DNA from: Mayamaea pseudoterrestris
Lineage: Eukaryota; Bacillariophyta; Bacillariophyceae; Sellaphorales; Sellaphoraceae
Assembly (NCBI GenBank): GCA_027923505.1
Contig: BROI01000013.1
Location: 744,001 to 808,000 of the forward strand
DNA: 64,000 nt
Reading direction: 5' to 3'
A program made the translations under genes and the position numbers. Of the stretch, positions 1 through 9,475 are shown in pieces (position 1 is the stretch's first letter; every line of letters begins with the position of its first letter). Under the pieces are notes generated by a model. It did no database searches. It saw only the letters and a list, made by a program, of their open reading frames with translations, and had not been told where the DNA came from.

Positions 1-1196
1 GAAGCCGTCAAGAATTTGGTTCTTCCAGGCGTCGGCAGCGTGTACATTTTGGATGACGTAATAGCGACGACAGCCGATCAGGCGAGCAACTTTTTTGTCG
101 TGGTGAATGATGATAATGAGGAGCAGGAGCAGCAGAGAATGCAGGACGACACTGCTAGTGATGCAGCAGCAGCAGCGAATCAAGATGTCTCCATGACAGA
201 CAGTAGTACTCACTTCAATTCACGCGCCCGCATTGCCATGCAACTACTCCAGGAACTGAATCCAGACGTTTGCGGATACTACCAGCACGTGGAAAGTCTC
301 GATGCTTTCGACTATGCGAGTTTGTTGCGCAGTCTCCTGCAAACGCAGCAGCAGTCAATGCAGTCACTCACCGGAGCCACTAGAACGAACTATGCCATTG
401 TCAATTCAATCAACAATCTGCTTGTCATTGCGAGCGACTTGCCTCCCTCTGTCGCTTTGTCGATTGCTCGCGCTTGTCACACCGTCCAAATACCACTATT
501 GTCGCTGCAATCCTACGGCTTGGTTGGAGTCGTGCGCCTGCAGAGTCCGCCACTGGCGCTGCTGCATGGCGCGGCGGCGAATCAACAACAAGCGAGTGAC
601 TTGCGACTGACGAATCCGTTTCATAAAATGATGCAACTGTATAAGAACATTGACTGGGACAGCTTGGACGACTATTCGCACCAGCATGTGCCGTATCCGC
701 TGATACTGCTGCATGCACTGGAAACGTGGAGGAATAATAGCAAGACTACGCATGAAAGTGGAATTAGCAGCCATGCGAGTAGCTCGTCACTACCAAGTAC
801 GCCGGACGAAAAGAAGGACTTTGTCGAAATCATCAAGCGCGCCAGTCGCAACTACGACAAGGAGCTCAACTACCAGCAGGCGGTGCAGTTTTGCCACTTT
901 TGCTACGCTTCGGCCGCGACGCAAACAGAGCTGCCACATGAACACCTGCAGCAACTATTGGCAAAACTGCCAGCGACAAATGATGATGCAGGAGCAGCCG
1001 AATCGGTGAACAGCAGCAGCTGCAAGTTGCGTGTCATTGTGTTGGCGCTGCTCGAGTTTGGGAAGTTGCATTACAACCAGGCGCCGCTGCATGGCGGTAT
1101 TCCCGACATGGCTTCGTCCACCAGCATGTACGTGCAGCTTCAAAACGCTTACAGGGAGCAAGCGCAAGCTGATTTGCGAGAAGTGCGCCAAATTTT

Positions 1197-1233
<37 letters not shown>

Positions 1234-1845
1234 CAGCAGGAAGGTGGTGCAGCAATCATTGTTTCCGACGGAGAACTCGTTGCCGCCTGCCGCAACGTGC
1301 ACACGCTCGATTTGCTATCGCCCGGATCCATCTTCGACGAGTATGTGAGCACCAGCATTCCCAATTCAATTTTGCAAGGGTTGCTGGAGGCTGCCACGGA
1401 CGCGGCCGAGGATGACGAGCGACCCGACCAGTGTCCCTTGCTGTGGTACCTTGGAGTGCAGGCTTGTCGATTGTTTCACGATCAAGTGGGACGATACCCT
1501 GGAACGATTGGACTTGAAAATACTAACGACAATGACGACGGTAGCGGCAATGATCAAGCCTACTTGCAGGATGTGCCGCTGCTGCAGGAATGCTTGGCCA
1601 GCATGGTGGGGCGCTATCAATTAAGTGACAACAAGCTTGTGCAGGAAACACTTGTCGCTCGCAGTGTCGACTACGCCACGGAACTGACTCGCTGGGCCAA
1701 CGCCGAGCTTCACACCATTGCCAGTGTCGTTGGCGGCGTTGCCAGTCAGGAGGCGGTCAAGCTGATTACCGGCCAGTATGTTCCGATTGATGACTGCTAC
1801 GTTTACAATGGGATTGCCAGTGTCGCTGGCGTTTACAAGTTTTGA
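1..1845 (+). CDS. NAE1: NEDD8-activating enzyme E1 regulatory subunit, 5'-truncated by the window edge
   Basis: This is the regulatory half (APPBP1/AXR1/ULA1) of the heterodimeric E1 that adenylates NEDD8 with UBA3 for cullin neddylation in cytosol and nucleus. The frame is open to base 1 (EAVKNLVLPGVGS), matching the family about 45 residues from its N-terminus, so only a short start is missing. Family landmarks follow in order: a YGLVG segment, GGIPDM followed by LQNAYREQA, a GRYPG segment, and a C-terminal HTIASVVGGVASQEAVKLIT ending in a YVYNG motif. The visible part is 614 residues, longer than the roughly 535 of animal proteins. The excess lies in an acidic, Ala-rich loop near residues 35-60, a Ser-rich loop near residue 245, and a polyQ tract. 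No intron is visible. Assignment is confident. Confidence 0.93.
1198..1230 (+). repeat. (CAG)11 coding microsatellite in NAE1
   Basis: Eleven perfect CAG codons encode an uninterrupted Gln tract, followed by GAG CAG CAG. It sits just after the conserved LQNAYREQA segment, in a loop that is short in homologues. Perfect repetition of a single codon suggests a length-variable microsatellite. Confidence 0.95.
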
Positions 1846-2386
1846 ATGTTATTGAAACGTGGAGTACTATGGTTGCATGGCGTAAGAAGTAACTACTTTA
1901 CAGTTATGATAACATGGACCTGCTTGTAGCGAACCTGTGGCAAGCCATGGCGGTCGCCGCCTACGTTTGCGTTAGCTAACCGAGACTCGCCTTTTGCGGC
2001 ATTTGCATGCCTCCGCTCTTGCCTATTGACAACTCTATTTGTTTCGCATAACGACAATGAAGAGGATGTATTCCTGTACGCAAGCTGCCTAGCAAGAGCG
2101 GATGTAGTTATCTGTGGAGGTGCTCTGCAACGCGAGACACGGACTTGTAGCTGATCCGTGCCTATGCAAACTAACTACATTCCGCAATCTAAACCGCATG
2201 CAGGAGCAAAAGCTATCAGTAACTACTAAACAAACGTTTTAGTAATGGTTGTTTTCGTCACATCATGTATTTCGTTGACAGTGATTTCCGTGTCGCTCCT
2301 CCATCGACGACTCTCTCTCTTTACATTTTGCAAGCATCGCAAAAAAGTCACTCTCCTCTTGTACTATATTCTTCTCTTTCATAAAT
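1846..2386. other. Convergent intergenic region, 541 bp
   Basis: 3' flanks of NAE1 (plus) and eL33 (minus). No credible ORF. It contains a perfect 11-bp inverted repeat (TCCGCTCTTGC at 2012-2022, GCAAGAGCGGA at 2092-2102) with a 69-nt loop; no target-site duplication was seen. Nothing else recognised. Confidence 0.5.
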
Positions 2387-2704
2387 TTACACATGACTCG
2401 GATACAGCATGACGCGCACTCGCCCTCCCATGGCCTGCGGCGGAAGGTTGCGCGCAAAGGTGCATCGCACCACGCCGTTGCTACCGTGCGACCGCACCAC
2501 CTTGCCCCAATTGACGCAAAACTTGCCGCTGCTATTCTTGGTGACAAAGGCCACGCGCTTGCCAAGATAAAAGGCAGCGTCCTGAGTCGAGTCGACGCCC
2601 TTGATTTTGATCAAGCTGATGTTCGTGTTTTGCGTTCGAAGGGCGCGCTTGTAGCCGAGAATGGCGCCGTCAACGTGCAAGCGGGGGGAACGAGCTGAAA
2701 CCAT
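2387..2704 (-). CDS. RPL35A: 60S ribosomal protein eL33 (L35a)
   Basis: Structural protein of the cytosolic large ribosomal subunit. The 105-residue product is family-sized and carries the eL33 signatures: LHVDGAILGYKRA near the start, ISLIKIKGV, FYLGKRVAFV, the WGKVVRSHGSNGVVR core and a C-terminal VRVMLYPSHV. The ATG at 2704 gives the usual short N-terminus (MVSARSPR) before the first strand. It is a single uninterrupted exon. It lies head to head with the uS8 gene, with 832 bp between the two start codons, so the pair probably shares a promoter. Assignment is very secure. Confidence 0.97.
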   Translation of the reverse strand: MVSARSPRLHVDGAILGYKRALRTQNTNISLIKIKGVDSTQDAAFYLGKRVAFVTKNSSGKFCVNWGKVVRSHGSNGVVRCTFARNLPPQAMGGRVRVMLYPSHV

Positions 2705-3111
2705 GATTATATCTGTATATTATATAAGTGATAATATTGGTCTGTGATTAAAGATAGAGAAAAGAGAATGGAGGTGAGTGACTGCGGCTGCAAGTGAATC
2801 GTTTCTCCGAGTCTCATGTTCTCCACTCGTTCCAACAGCTCGCTCGTCTCGGTGCATTCTTGCGTGCATCTACTGCATGCATGCTGCAAGAAGAGAGAGC
2901 TTAACTACAATCTCTGCCATCTACTCGCAGTCTCTTACCTCCTTGACTATAAACGCGGTGAATGCAACTGCTGCTATCACTTGACTCTCGCTTGCCGCTC
3001 GATCATCCACACAAACAAGCGGCTTCCAGCGCGACCGTCCGTCCGTCAACAGAGTTTTGTGCGGTGCGGTGGTTTCATTCAAGCTCATGACCCGTCAATT
3101 TAGTAAGGCCG
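2705..3111. promoter_or_regulatory. Shared divergent promoter of eL33 and uS8
   Basis: The interval between the eL33 start codon and the putative first non-coding exon of uS8 holds no convincing gene. It has pyrimidine-rich stretches and an AT-rich block next to eL33 (2700-2770), as expected where two ribosomal protein genes start back to back. The promoter role is inferred from gene order; no core element was identified. Confidence 0.55.
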
Positions 3112-3483
3112 GTAAGTGCGTGCGACCGCTCGCGCAAGGAAATAGAACGAGACCATTGCTGTTGTTGCTATTGATCAAGGTGAGAAGATTCAATCATGCT
3201 AGGCTCTTGTAGAGACTGAATAAGTAGCTTTATGGAGTAGCGCTGTTTCAGCAGCCGAAGCATACTGGCAGTGCAATGCCGATGGCGTCAGGTCAATTTT
3301 ACCTCAATGGAACGAGCCGACGCTTAGTCTTGGAAGACGCATTACGGAATCGAATGCTCGCTTGCTGCAAGCTTTTTGCTGCGAAAGCTTTGATTCCGCC
3401 TGCAATTCTTTGATTGAGTCTTTCGTCGTGACACTCTGCTACTCGACCCATTGTCACTCATGACCTCTTTTTTTCTCTTGCAG
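3112..3483 (+). other. Putative 5'-UTR intron of the uS8 gene
   Basis: A strong donor (GG|GTAAGTGCG, GT at 3112) and a strong acceptor (TTTTTTTCTCTTGCAG, ending 3483) bound 372 bp, 53 bp upstream of the uS8 ATG. First introns in ribosomal protein 5' UTRs are common in eukaryotes. If transcription starts before 3087, an ATG there opens a 19-codon upstream ORF that crosses the splice and ends just before the uS8 start. No C/D or H/ACA snoRNA boxes were convincing inside the intron. Confidence 0.6.
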
Positions 3484-3536
3484 ATCAATTTGTCACTACT
3501 CTACTCTCTATTCAATAAACACATTCACATATCACC

Positions 3537-3929
3537 ATGGTTCGCATGTCGGTACTGGCCGACTGCCTCAAAACGATTAGCAACGCCGAAAAGCGCGGCC
3601 GCCGCCAAGTCTTGGTGCGTCCCGTCAGCAAAGTGGTGATTCGCTTTTTGCGCCAAATGCAGGTGCACGGCTACATTGGCGAGTTTGAGATTGTCGACGA
3701 CCACCGCGCCAACAAGATTGTGGTAGAACTCATTGGACGATTGAACAAGTGCGGCGTCATTTCGCCAAGGTTCGATATTTCACATGGTGACATTGAAAAG
3801 TGGGTGGTGAACCTTCTGCCGTCGCGCCAGTTTGGATGCATTCTCATTAGCACATCGCAAGGCATCATGACGCATCAGGAAGCCAAGCGTAAAAAGACGG
3901 GAGGAAAGATTATTGGATTCTTTTATTAA
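3537..3929 (+). CDS. RPS15A: 40S ribosomal protein uS8 (S15a)
   Basis: Structural protein of the cytosolic small ribosomal subunit, bound near the central domain of 18S rRNA. The 130-residue product has the full canonical length from [14 protein letters not shown] to GGKIIGFFY. It contains [10 protein letters not shown], the [11 protein letters not shown] segment, [16 protein letters not shown] and the C-terminal GIMTHQEA motif. The ATG lies in CACCATGG, a near-ideal initiation context. The coding part is intronless, but a spliced 5' UTR is likely. Partner of eL33 in a divergent pair. Confidence 0.98.
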   Translation: MVRMSVLADCLKTISNAEKRGRRQVLVRPVSKVVIRFLRQMQVHGYIGEFEIVDDHRANKIVVELIGRLNKCGVISPRFDISHGDIEKWVVNLLPSRQFGCILISTSQGIMTHQEAKRKKTGGKIIGFFY

Positions 3930-4396
3930 GAAAACGAAAAAGAAGAGCGAGATGTTGCGTCGGCAGAGTCAACTACCGAAGCTTGGCGAACGCTGTTGCG
4001 AATAAGATACTAGTACCACAGTATATACAATTGTCTCTTGCTTGCTTTGGTCAGTTTGTAGCGTCTGAAAAGTAGAAGGAAGGAAAGTCATAGTTTGAAC
4101 TGCGTAGCATTGCTGTTTGGGCAAGGCGCCGCCAAGACAAAAAGTCAACCTACGACTGACTGCTTTGAAGCTATATGTGATGGATTGATTACAAATTAAA
4201 GGTTAATCTAGTATTGCGCTATAACAGGACGTGGGAATGAACTCTTAGCCGGTACGAAAATACAAACGAGCCCAAACAACGTGCGCATGGAATAGCGCGG
4301 GAAGGCACTCGCATTGCTCTTGAGCCGCCGATGGAAAACGAAGTCACCCAAGGCAGCTCTCTGCATTCAGGTAAACATAATAAACTGCCACTGTGT
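3930..4396. other. Convergent intergenic region, 467 bp
   Basis: 3' flanks of uS8 (plus) and the 4397-5173 gene (minus). AT-rich in 4160-4260. No gene, RNA or repeat was recognised. Confidence 0.5.
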
Positions 4397-5173
4397 TTAC
4401 AATCGCGTCGTGCGATCCTTGTTTCGGCACTTGGGTGTTCCCTCGTCGCGGCCTTCTACTGCTGCACTCACAGCATCAGTCGTCGTTGGACTCGATTCGC
4501 GCTGCTGCTGCTTTTGATTTATAAACGGCTGATACCGACTCGAGCATTGCGACTCGTGCAGCAATTGCTGTATATTTTCACGCAACAAGGCATCCGTAAC
4601 GCAGTGTCTGTCGCGCAGCACTTGCTGCAAGTGCCGAAAGCGTTCGGAATCGTCCACCAAACGCTGCGCCTCGGTAATGCTCGACTGGGCGGCACTGCGA
4701 ATCTTGGGACCATGCTTGCGCTGCAAGTCGTGTGGTGATTCCACGTGAAAGATTTCGTCGTTGCTGCGGCCGCGGTAGAGCAAGTCGGAAAGGTAGTAGC
4801 CAGATGCAGCAGACGTGTTGTTGCTGCCTTTGGATGGTGACGAGTTTGGACTGGACGCTGGCGGAGGAGGAGGCGACGGCATGGTATGCAAATTGATGGA
4901 ATAGTAGTCAATAGTATCACTTGTTACTTCTGGTTGACGCTCTCGTAGTCCTAGAAAGAGGCGTTTACAGCGACTCTTTGTTGTTGTTGGTGTCGACGGC
5001 GAAAGCTTGGAACGAACAATCTTCCGTTGAGACGAATGGTTGGCTGCAACCAAAAAATCCCGACTTGATTGCGCAGATGCGGGCTGCGCCATGTCAATCT
5101 TGGGAGTCTTGACGTTGAGATGAGATTTTTCAACCGCTTCAGCGTTGTTCACTTGCAAGTTTGGGTGCTCCAT
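4397..5173 (-). CDS. Unknown protein, 258 aa, low-complexity with a helical C-terminal half
   Basis: I do not recognise this protein. The first ATG in the frame is at 5173. Residues 1-95 are basic and Ser/Thr-rich, with Lys/Arg clusters (a KSRCKRLF segment). A proline run and Ser/Asn tract follow near residues 102-120. The region from about 125 to 215 looks ordered (YYLSDLLYRGRSNDEIFHVE, then helices rich in Arg, Leu and Gln) and may be the conserved part. The tail is Gln/Ser/Thr-rich. There is no signal peptide or membrane segment. Frame length and codon bias support a real gene, but a missed intron cannot be excluded. Confidence 0.6.
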   Translation of the reverse strand: MEHPNLQVNNAEAVEKSHLNVKTPKIDMAQPASAQSSRDFLVAANHSSQRKIVRSKLSPSTPTTTKSRCKRLFLGLRERQPEVTSDTIDYYSINLHTMPSPPPPPASSPNSSPSKGSNNTSAASGYYLSDLLYRGRSNDEIFHVESPHDLQRKHGPKIRSAAQSSITEAQRLVDDSERFRHLQQVLRDRHCVTDALLRENIQQLLHESQCSSRYQPFINQKQQQRESSPTTTDAVSAAVEGRDEGTPKCRNKDRTTRL

Positions 5174-5640
5174 GGTCAATTGGCTTCGTGTCGACTACAG
5201 GAACGAAATTGTGAGGGGAAACGCTCGGAGCGAAACGGCAGGCTTGCGTGGATGTCACGTTGCGAAATGTTTAGCTATGATTGACCAAGTCAACGAATCG
5301 TACCGGTTTCGATTGGCGATAATGATGAACGAGGACACGACTCGTAACTTTACTCTTTCTCTAGACGCCGCTGCATATTTTGGACGAGCATAATACTTAA
5401 ACAATACCATCTGCAATGTGAGTTGATGAATAAAGTGACGAGTAAGGCAGATAGTTTTGGGCAACCATTTAGACCAGTTTAAAACCGGTGCGTCCTTAGT
5501 ACTGGTGCGACTTCGACATATTTCAGTTCGTCAGCGTCCCCGACTAACCAAATATCCTACTTGATCAACTTGACCAGAGCCTGACAGTCGTCCAAGAATC
5601 TTTTGGTGCACATTCGATAAATACCTACATTCGAGAAAGC
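5174..5640. promoter_or_regulatory. Divergent promoter region, 467 bp
   Basis: Lies between the start codons of the unknown minus-strand gene and the LRR-like plus-strand gene. It holds two ACCGGT palindromes (5302-5307 and 5484-5489), a hexamer that recurs in other upstream regions of this window. No ORF worth calling. Confidence 0.4.
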
Positions 5641-7176
5641 ATGTTTCGAGCTTGGAAAGCAAAGCGGACGGCTCGAAAGGACGCAGCCCGCGATAGACGA
5701 ATCGAACATGAGTTTAGGACTCACTTTGGCTTTACTTTCACAAATTCCCTTACGCCGAAAAGAATCAATCGTCAGTTGATCGACGCACTCTCCTCGATGG
5801 ACGATGGATTGGCAAGCATTCTATTGCGCAAACTTGAGGAGCAACCCATCATGCGCCTCAATATCGAGCTTATCAAAACTCTTGACTGTCGTTCCCTGCA
5901 GCGATATGAACAACTCTGCCAGGCGTTAGCGAAAACAAACGTTATTCAAGCGTGGCTTTACTTTGTTCATGATGCGCGAGTTTGCTCCATTGCGTTGCAG
6001 CATCTCCCTGACTTGAAGTATCTATGCATATCGTCCATTTCCTCTGGAGCAACTATTCAAGAATCCGAAATTGAAGCAGGTGAGGCGCACCAGACGAATG
6101 ATGTTCCAGACGAATTAGTCACTTTTTTGGACAACGAGCATATCCAGCACATTGTTAATTCTTTGTTAGGACTCGAGTACCTTCTATCTATCGATTTACG
6201 CGTTCATTCCAGTTTTCATCATGCCATACTCCCAGCGCTACCAATGATTGCAACACTGGATCGTGTGGTTCTCGACTATTTTATTACTTCAACAAGAGAA
6301 CATCCAGTCGACTGGGCAGCGCTTACTAACTTTTTTGGGTCGTCCCCGCGAATAGACGTAACTTTAAAGGAGATGAATTTGTTGGACGACTCAACATACC
6401 AAGCGTTATGTCGAGCAGCTGCTGGGTCCAGGGTCAGAAGCATTGAAATCAAAAACGTGTTTGGTGATCCTTTAAACGTGTTTGGTGATTCTTTTAGTAC
6501 CAGATGGGATTGGGTACTACTAGTACAGGTTTTACTGCTGTCATCTGTGGAGAGATTTAGCGTGTTGAAGACCATTGATTGCCATCCACTTCGACGTGAT
6601 CCAGTGTCAGGCAAGAAACTACTAACATCGCCTTTCAAAGAACTTACGATGTGTTGCTATAGCCTGTCCTATATTCGAGTCGTTGCAAAATGTCCGCAGC
6701 TAAAGGTTCTGCGTTTAAATGGACTGCCAGAATATACTGGACTGCCAGGATCTAGTGAACTGCCAGCATACATTGGACTGCCAGCATACATTGAGGAACT
6801 TGACCAGGCACTTGCTGAGTGCATTAAGTGCTGTCCTTTTTTGGAAGCTATATACATCAGTGACAATGTCGACCACTGTTTCTCTTCAATGCTATTGAAG
6901 CGAATGGAAACCAACTACACCATCAAGAAGATTGTCTTTGACTGTATTGCCCCATTTGCTGATCCCTTGGATGCGGCCATTATAAGTTCCATTGATTGCT
7001 TAGTCCGCATGAACTTGGCTGGGCGCGCATACATAAAATCGGATCCTACCAACAAATACAAGGGTGTGGCCGTGCTAGAGCAGGTTCTCGACAATCTCGC
7101 GGGCATATACTATCATATTCGCGAGAATCCGAACTTGCTGTCGCTGGCGGGTCGCGAGCTTTCGAGTGTCGTATAA
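5641..7176 (+). CDS. LRR-like repeat protein, family member 1 of 3
   Basis: The function is unknown. The 511-residue protein begins with a very basic stretch (MFRAWKAKRTARKDAARDRR) and continues with irregular Leu-rich alpha/beta repeats typical of divergent ribonuclease-inhibitor-like LRR proteins. Near the C-terminus (about 457-500) is LAGRAYIK, then GVAVLEQVLDNLAGIYYHIRENPNL. The same block ends the genes at 16143-17645 and 57-58.6 kb, so the three form a family. I recall similar LN-AGR-Y...GV-VL...HL-EN endings in large diatom LRR-like families; a search should confirm this. Two internal tandem duplications (6453-6494 and 6721-6792) lengthen the protein. No membrane segment or F-box is evident. 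Confidence 0.75.
   Translation: MFRAWKAKRTARKDAARDRRIEHEFRTHFGFTFTNSLTPKRINRQLIDALSSMDDGLASILLRKLEEQPIMRLNIELIKTLDCRSLQRYEQLCQALAKTNVIQAWLYFVHDARVCSIALQHLPDLKYLCISSISSGATIQESEIEAGEAHQTNDVPDELVTFLDNEHIQHIVNSLLGLEYLLSIDLRVHSSFHHAILPALPMIATLDRVVLDYFITSTREHPVDWAALTNFFGSSPRIDVTLKEMNLLDDSTYQALCRAAAGSRVRSIEIKNVFGDPLNVFGDSFSTRWDWVLLVQVLLLSSVERFSVLKTIDCHPLRRDPVSGKKLLTSPFKELTMCCYSLSYIRVVAKCPQLKVLRLNGLPEYTGLPGSSELPAYIGLPAYIEELDQALAECIKCCPFLEAIYISDNVDHCFSSMLLKRMETNYTIKKIVFDCIAPFADPLDAAIISSIDCLVRMNLAGRAYIKSDPTNKYKGVAVLEQVLDNLAGIYYHIRENPNLLSLAGRELSSVV
6453..6494 (+). repeat. 21-nt in-frame tandem duplication
   Basis: Two copies of a 21-nt unit encode a repeated NVFGDP/SL-like heptad (NVFGDPL then NVFGDSF) in the LRR-like protein. 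The copies differ at few bases, so the duplication is recent. Confidence 0.85.
6721..6792 (+). repeat. Four 18-nt tandem units encoding GLPxYx hexapeptides
   Basis: Exactly four 18-nt units encode GLPEYT, GLPGSS, ELPAYI and GLPAYI. Units 3 and 4 are nearly identical at nucleotide level, while units 1 and 2 have diverged. The array sits in the distal part of the LRR-like gene. Confidence 0.9.
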
Positions 7177-7677
7177 ATGCAATGGCGGTATGTCTATCTG
7201 TGTTTGTTGAGAAGAAGAAGTGGCCAAAGCTCTGCATACTGCAGTGTAGTCCATGCGACTTGTTTGTTCAAGGCATCGATGCTGATGACATTGTCGCAGT
7301 AGAACCAGCGGCAGGGCAAGGTAGTTGGTTCCATCGTTTCGCATCATCAGTAGTTTTTGAAGATCAATAGAAGTACCAGCAAATGATTGAACTTTTTAAC
7401 AAATGGTTGTAGGGTATCGACTTTCCATAGATATGAACACAATTTCGAATCACTTTGATCCTACGAAGCTACTCACGCAGTGTGGTGCATGTCTGGCACA
7501 GCCGCTACGCAAGCGATAGTATTCATCACGACTACAAGAAGCTGTCGTAATGTCAAAAAGTTGTAACTTTTACGCGCTATCGTTGCTCAATGGTTATATG
7601 ATTTTCTAAACAGTGACGATACCTATCTCTTCGTCCTGCATTCCCGCTCCACAAAATCGCTCTCTCTGTCACATGTT
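7177..7677. other. Convergent intergenic region, 501 bp
   Basis: 3' flanks of the LRR-like gene (plus) and the mitoferrin-like gene (minus). Short overlapping frames here extend or antisense the LRR-like ORF and lack support. Nothing else seen. Confidence 0.5.
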
Positions 7678-9036
7678 TCAAAACACTCCATGCGCCTGCA
7701 GCAAATACGTCTTCGTTGTTTCGTACGTGGTCCAGCTAATGGCCGCCGCCGGCGTGTGGCTCAACACGCGCGGCAATAAGCCCCGGTAAAAGCCCATCCA
7801 TCCCTCCTGCTGCAGTATAAAGCGACCGGCGTCCCACACGGTGCCATGCTTCGGCAAGCTGCTCACTAGTCGCGCAGTCTGATTCTTGGGGCATTCCTTG
7901 TGGTCGACAATCGGACCCTTCCAGCAGGTGGGAACGTGGTGCTGCGTCTGCAGACACGTCTTGACGCGATCCAGTGGCGTCGTCAAAGCCGATGCAACAA
8001 AACCGGCCGTGCTGCTCGCCAGCAGCACCACGTGCCAATCCTGGAGCGTATATAGTGGTTGCGGTGATAGTTGGTTGGCGAGCAACTGCTGCACTTGTTG
8101 TTTTCGCTGATACTCGTGCAAATGCTCCTTGATTCGCTCCTGCGTCAGCACTAGTATCATTCCATACGGAACATTGGTTGCCAGCGTGACACCCAGCGAC
8201 TTGTACAAACCCGCCAAGCCTTCCACGCGCAGTATGCTGCGGAGCGCAACAGTGGCCGACGCCTGGTAGTGACCCAGCTGGAGGCGCTGCTTGATCGTGT
8301 CGAGCGGCGTCATGATGACATCGTGGCCCGTCACGGCGGCCGCGCCGGCCAAGGAAGCGCCCCACCAAGTCACGGATGAGTATGATGATGATGAAGATAA
8401 AGTCGCATGACTGCTACTCGTCAGCGACTTGACCGTTTCGTAGCTGGAAAAGTAGAGGGCGTGCGCCGGCACGCAGCCCACCAGCATGGTTTGCACGCCC
8501 CGCCACAGGCGAGAAAAGCGAATCCAAGCCGTCGTGAGCGAATAATTGTTATTACTGCTAGTGAATGCTGATGATGATGTTGCAGTACTTCTTTCACTCG
8601 CTGCTGCACTTGATCCAACATTAACACTGAGCGGCTCGCTCATGAGGTTTCGAATCGTGCTCCACATGGATACCGACGACGTATTGGCTGCCGACCATGG
8701 ATTCGTGTGAACGTTCACTCGATATAGCAGACTGCTACTCGTCGTCTTGTTAGTATTCGTATTCATATTACTCATTTTATGCCGTTGCTGCTGCGCGCAA
8801 ACGCTGCAGGCCACTTGCAGATTGGTGCGAATCGTATCGAGCGGAAACACCAACGCATGCTCCACCAACCCAGCAAGACTTCCGGCCGCGCAGTGGATCC
8901 AAAAGGGACTGGTGCCGTCCCACTCCTCCCAGTCGTCGTCTGAAAAATTGTCGTAGTTATTGTCATTGTTTGTTGGTGTAGCATGTGTAGCAGTAGCATG
9001 AGTATGTGGATGAAAGAGTGGGTCTGTTTGCGACAT
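7678..9036 (-). CDS. Mitochondrial carrier family protein, mitoferrin (MRS3/4)-like
   Basis: A six-helix inner-membrane transporter of the SLC25 fold, probably importing iron into the mitochondrial matrix. The three carrier repeats are visible: PLDTIRTNLQV near residue 66, PLDTIKQRLQL near 250 and PLDRVKTCLQT near 370. The second repeat (TPLDTIKQRLQLG followed by a TLATNVPYG segment) and the TTPLDRVKT third motif resemble yeast Mrs3/Mrs4 more than other carriers. At 452 residues it is about 150 longer than usual, because of an acidic Asn/Asp N-terminus and Ser/Thr/Asn-rich inserts in the first matrix loop (about residues 80-175). It is divergent from CTP synthase. Carrier family membership is certain; the iron substrate is an inference from motif similarity. 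Confidence 0.85.
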   Translation of the reverse strand: MSQTDPLFHPHTHATATHATPTNNDNNYDNFSDDDWEEWDGTSPFWIHCAAGSLAGLVEHALVFPLDTIRTNLQVACSVCAQQQRHKMSNMNTNTNKTTSSSLLYRVNVHTNPWSAANTSSVSMWSTIRNLMSEPLSVNVGSSAAASERSTATSSSAFTSSNNNYSLTTAWIRFSRLWRGVQTMLVGCVPAHALYFSSYETVKSLTSSSHATLSSSSSYSSVTWWGASLAGAAAVTGHDVIMTPLDTIKQRLQLGHYQASATVALRSILRVEGLAGLYKSLGVTLATNVPYGMILVLTQERIKEHLHEYQRKQQVQQLLANQLSPQPLYTLQDWHVVLLASSTAGFVASALTTPLDRVKTCLQTQHHVPTCWKGPIVDHKECPKNQTARLVSSLPKHGTVWDAGRFILQQEGWMGFYRGLLPRVLSHTPAAAISWTTYETTKTYLLQAHGVF

Positions 9037-9475
9037 GGCGGCGGCGGCAGGATGTAAGGATAAATGCGGAGGCGTGAGTAATCTAGACAGTTATTCAAGT
9101 GGACAATGCTTGCTCAATGAATGTCGTTTATCTGTATGAAGGAGAGCAAGACGATTGTTCCTTCTGCTGCTGCTTTGGGTTGGATTTGCGTCAATGTGAA
9201 AGGCTGCGCGGCAAAAGCGGGTGACGGATTGACGGTGTCGTACCGGTTCTAAGTTGCTTCATTCATTCATGGCATCACACCGGTTCTCACTCATCCGCGC
9301 CCGCGCGCCACTTTCCTCCCACCAACCAATGCGAATGAGTCGTCCACCATCCAACAACAAGGAAGCTGGACTTGCAATACAATCAGGATCAAGCTTTTGT
9401 ATAAGAACTCCTGATTCACTCTCTCATACGCTCACTCTCAATCACTAAACAAACAATATCACTTAATACATAACA
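9037..9475. promoter_or_regulatory. Divergent promoter, mitoferrin-like gene and CTP synthase
   Basis: 439 bp separate the two start codons. ACCGGT palindromes occur at 9242-9247 and 9279-9284, and the last 60 bp before the CTP synthase ATG is AC-rich, as in 5' UTRs elsewhere in the window. No gene seen. Confidence 0.5.

Noticed and set aside
1198-1230. The CAG run as a sign of a separate repeat element
   Set aside because: It is a simple polyQ-coding microsatellite within NAE1; similar short Gln or Asn runs occur in other genes here.
2012-2102. An 11-bp inverted repeat as the ends of a small transposon (MITE)
   Set aside because: The arms are short, only 91 bp is spanned, and I see no target-site duplication or second copy in the window.
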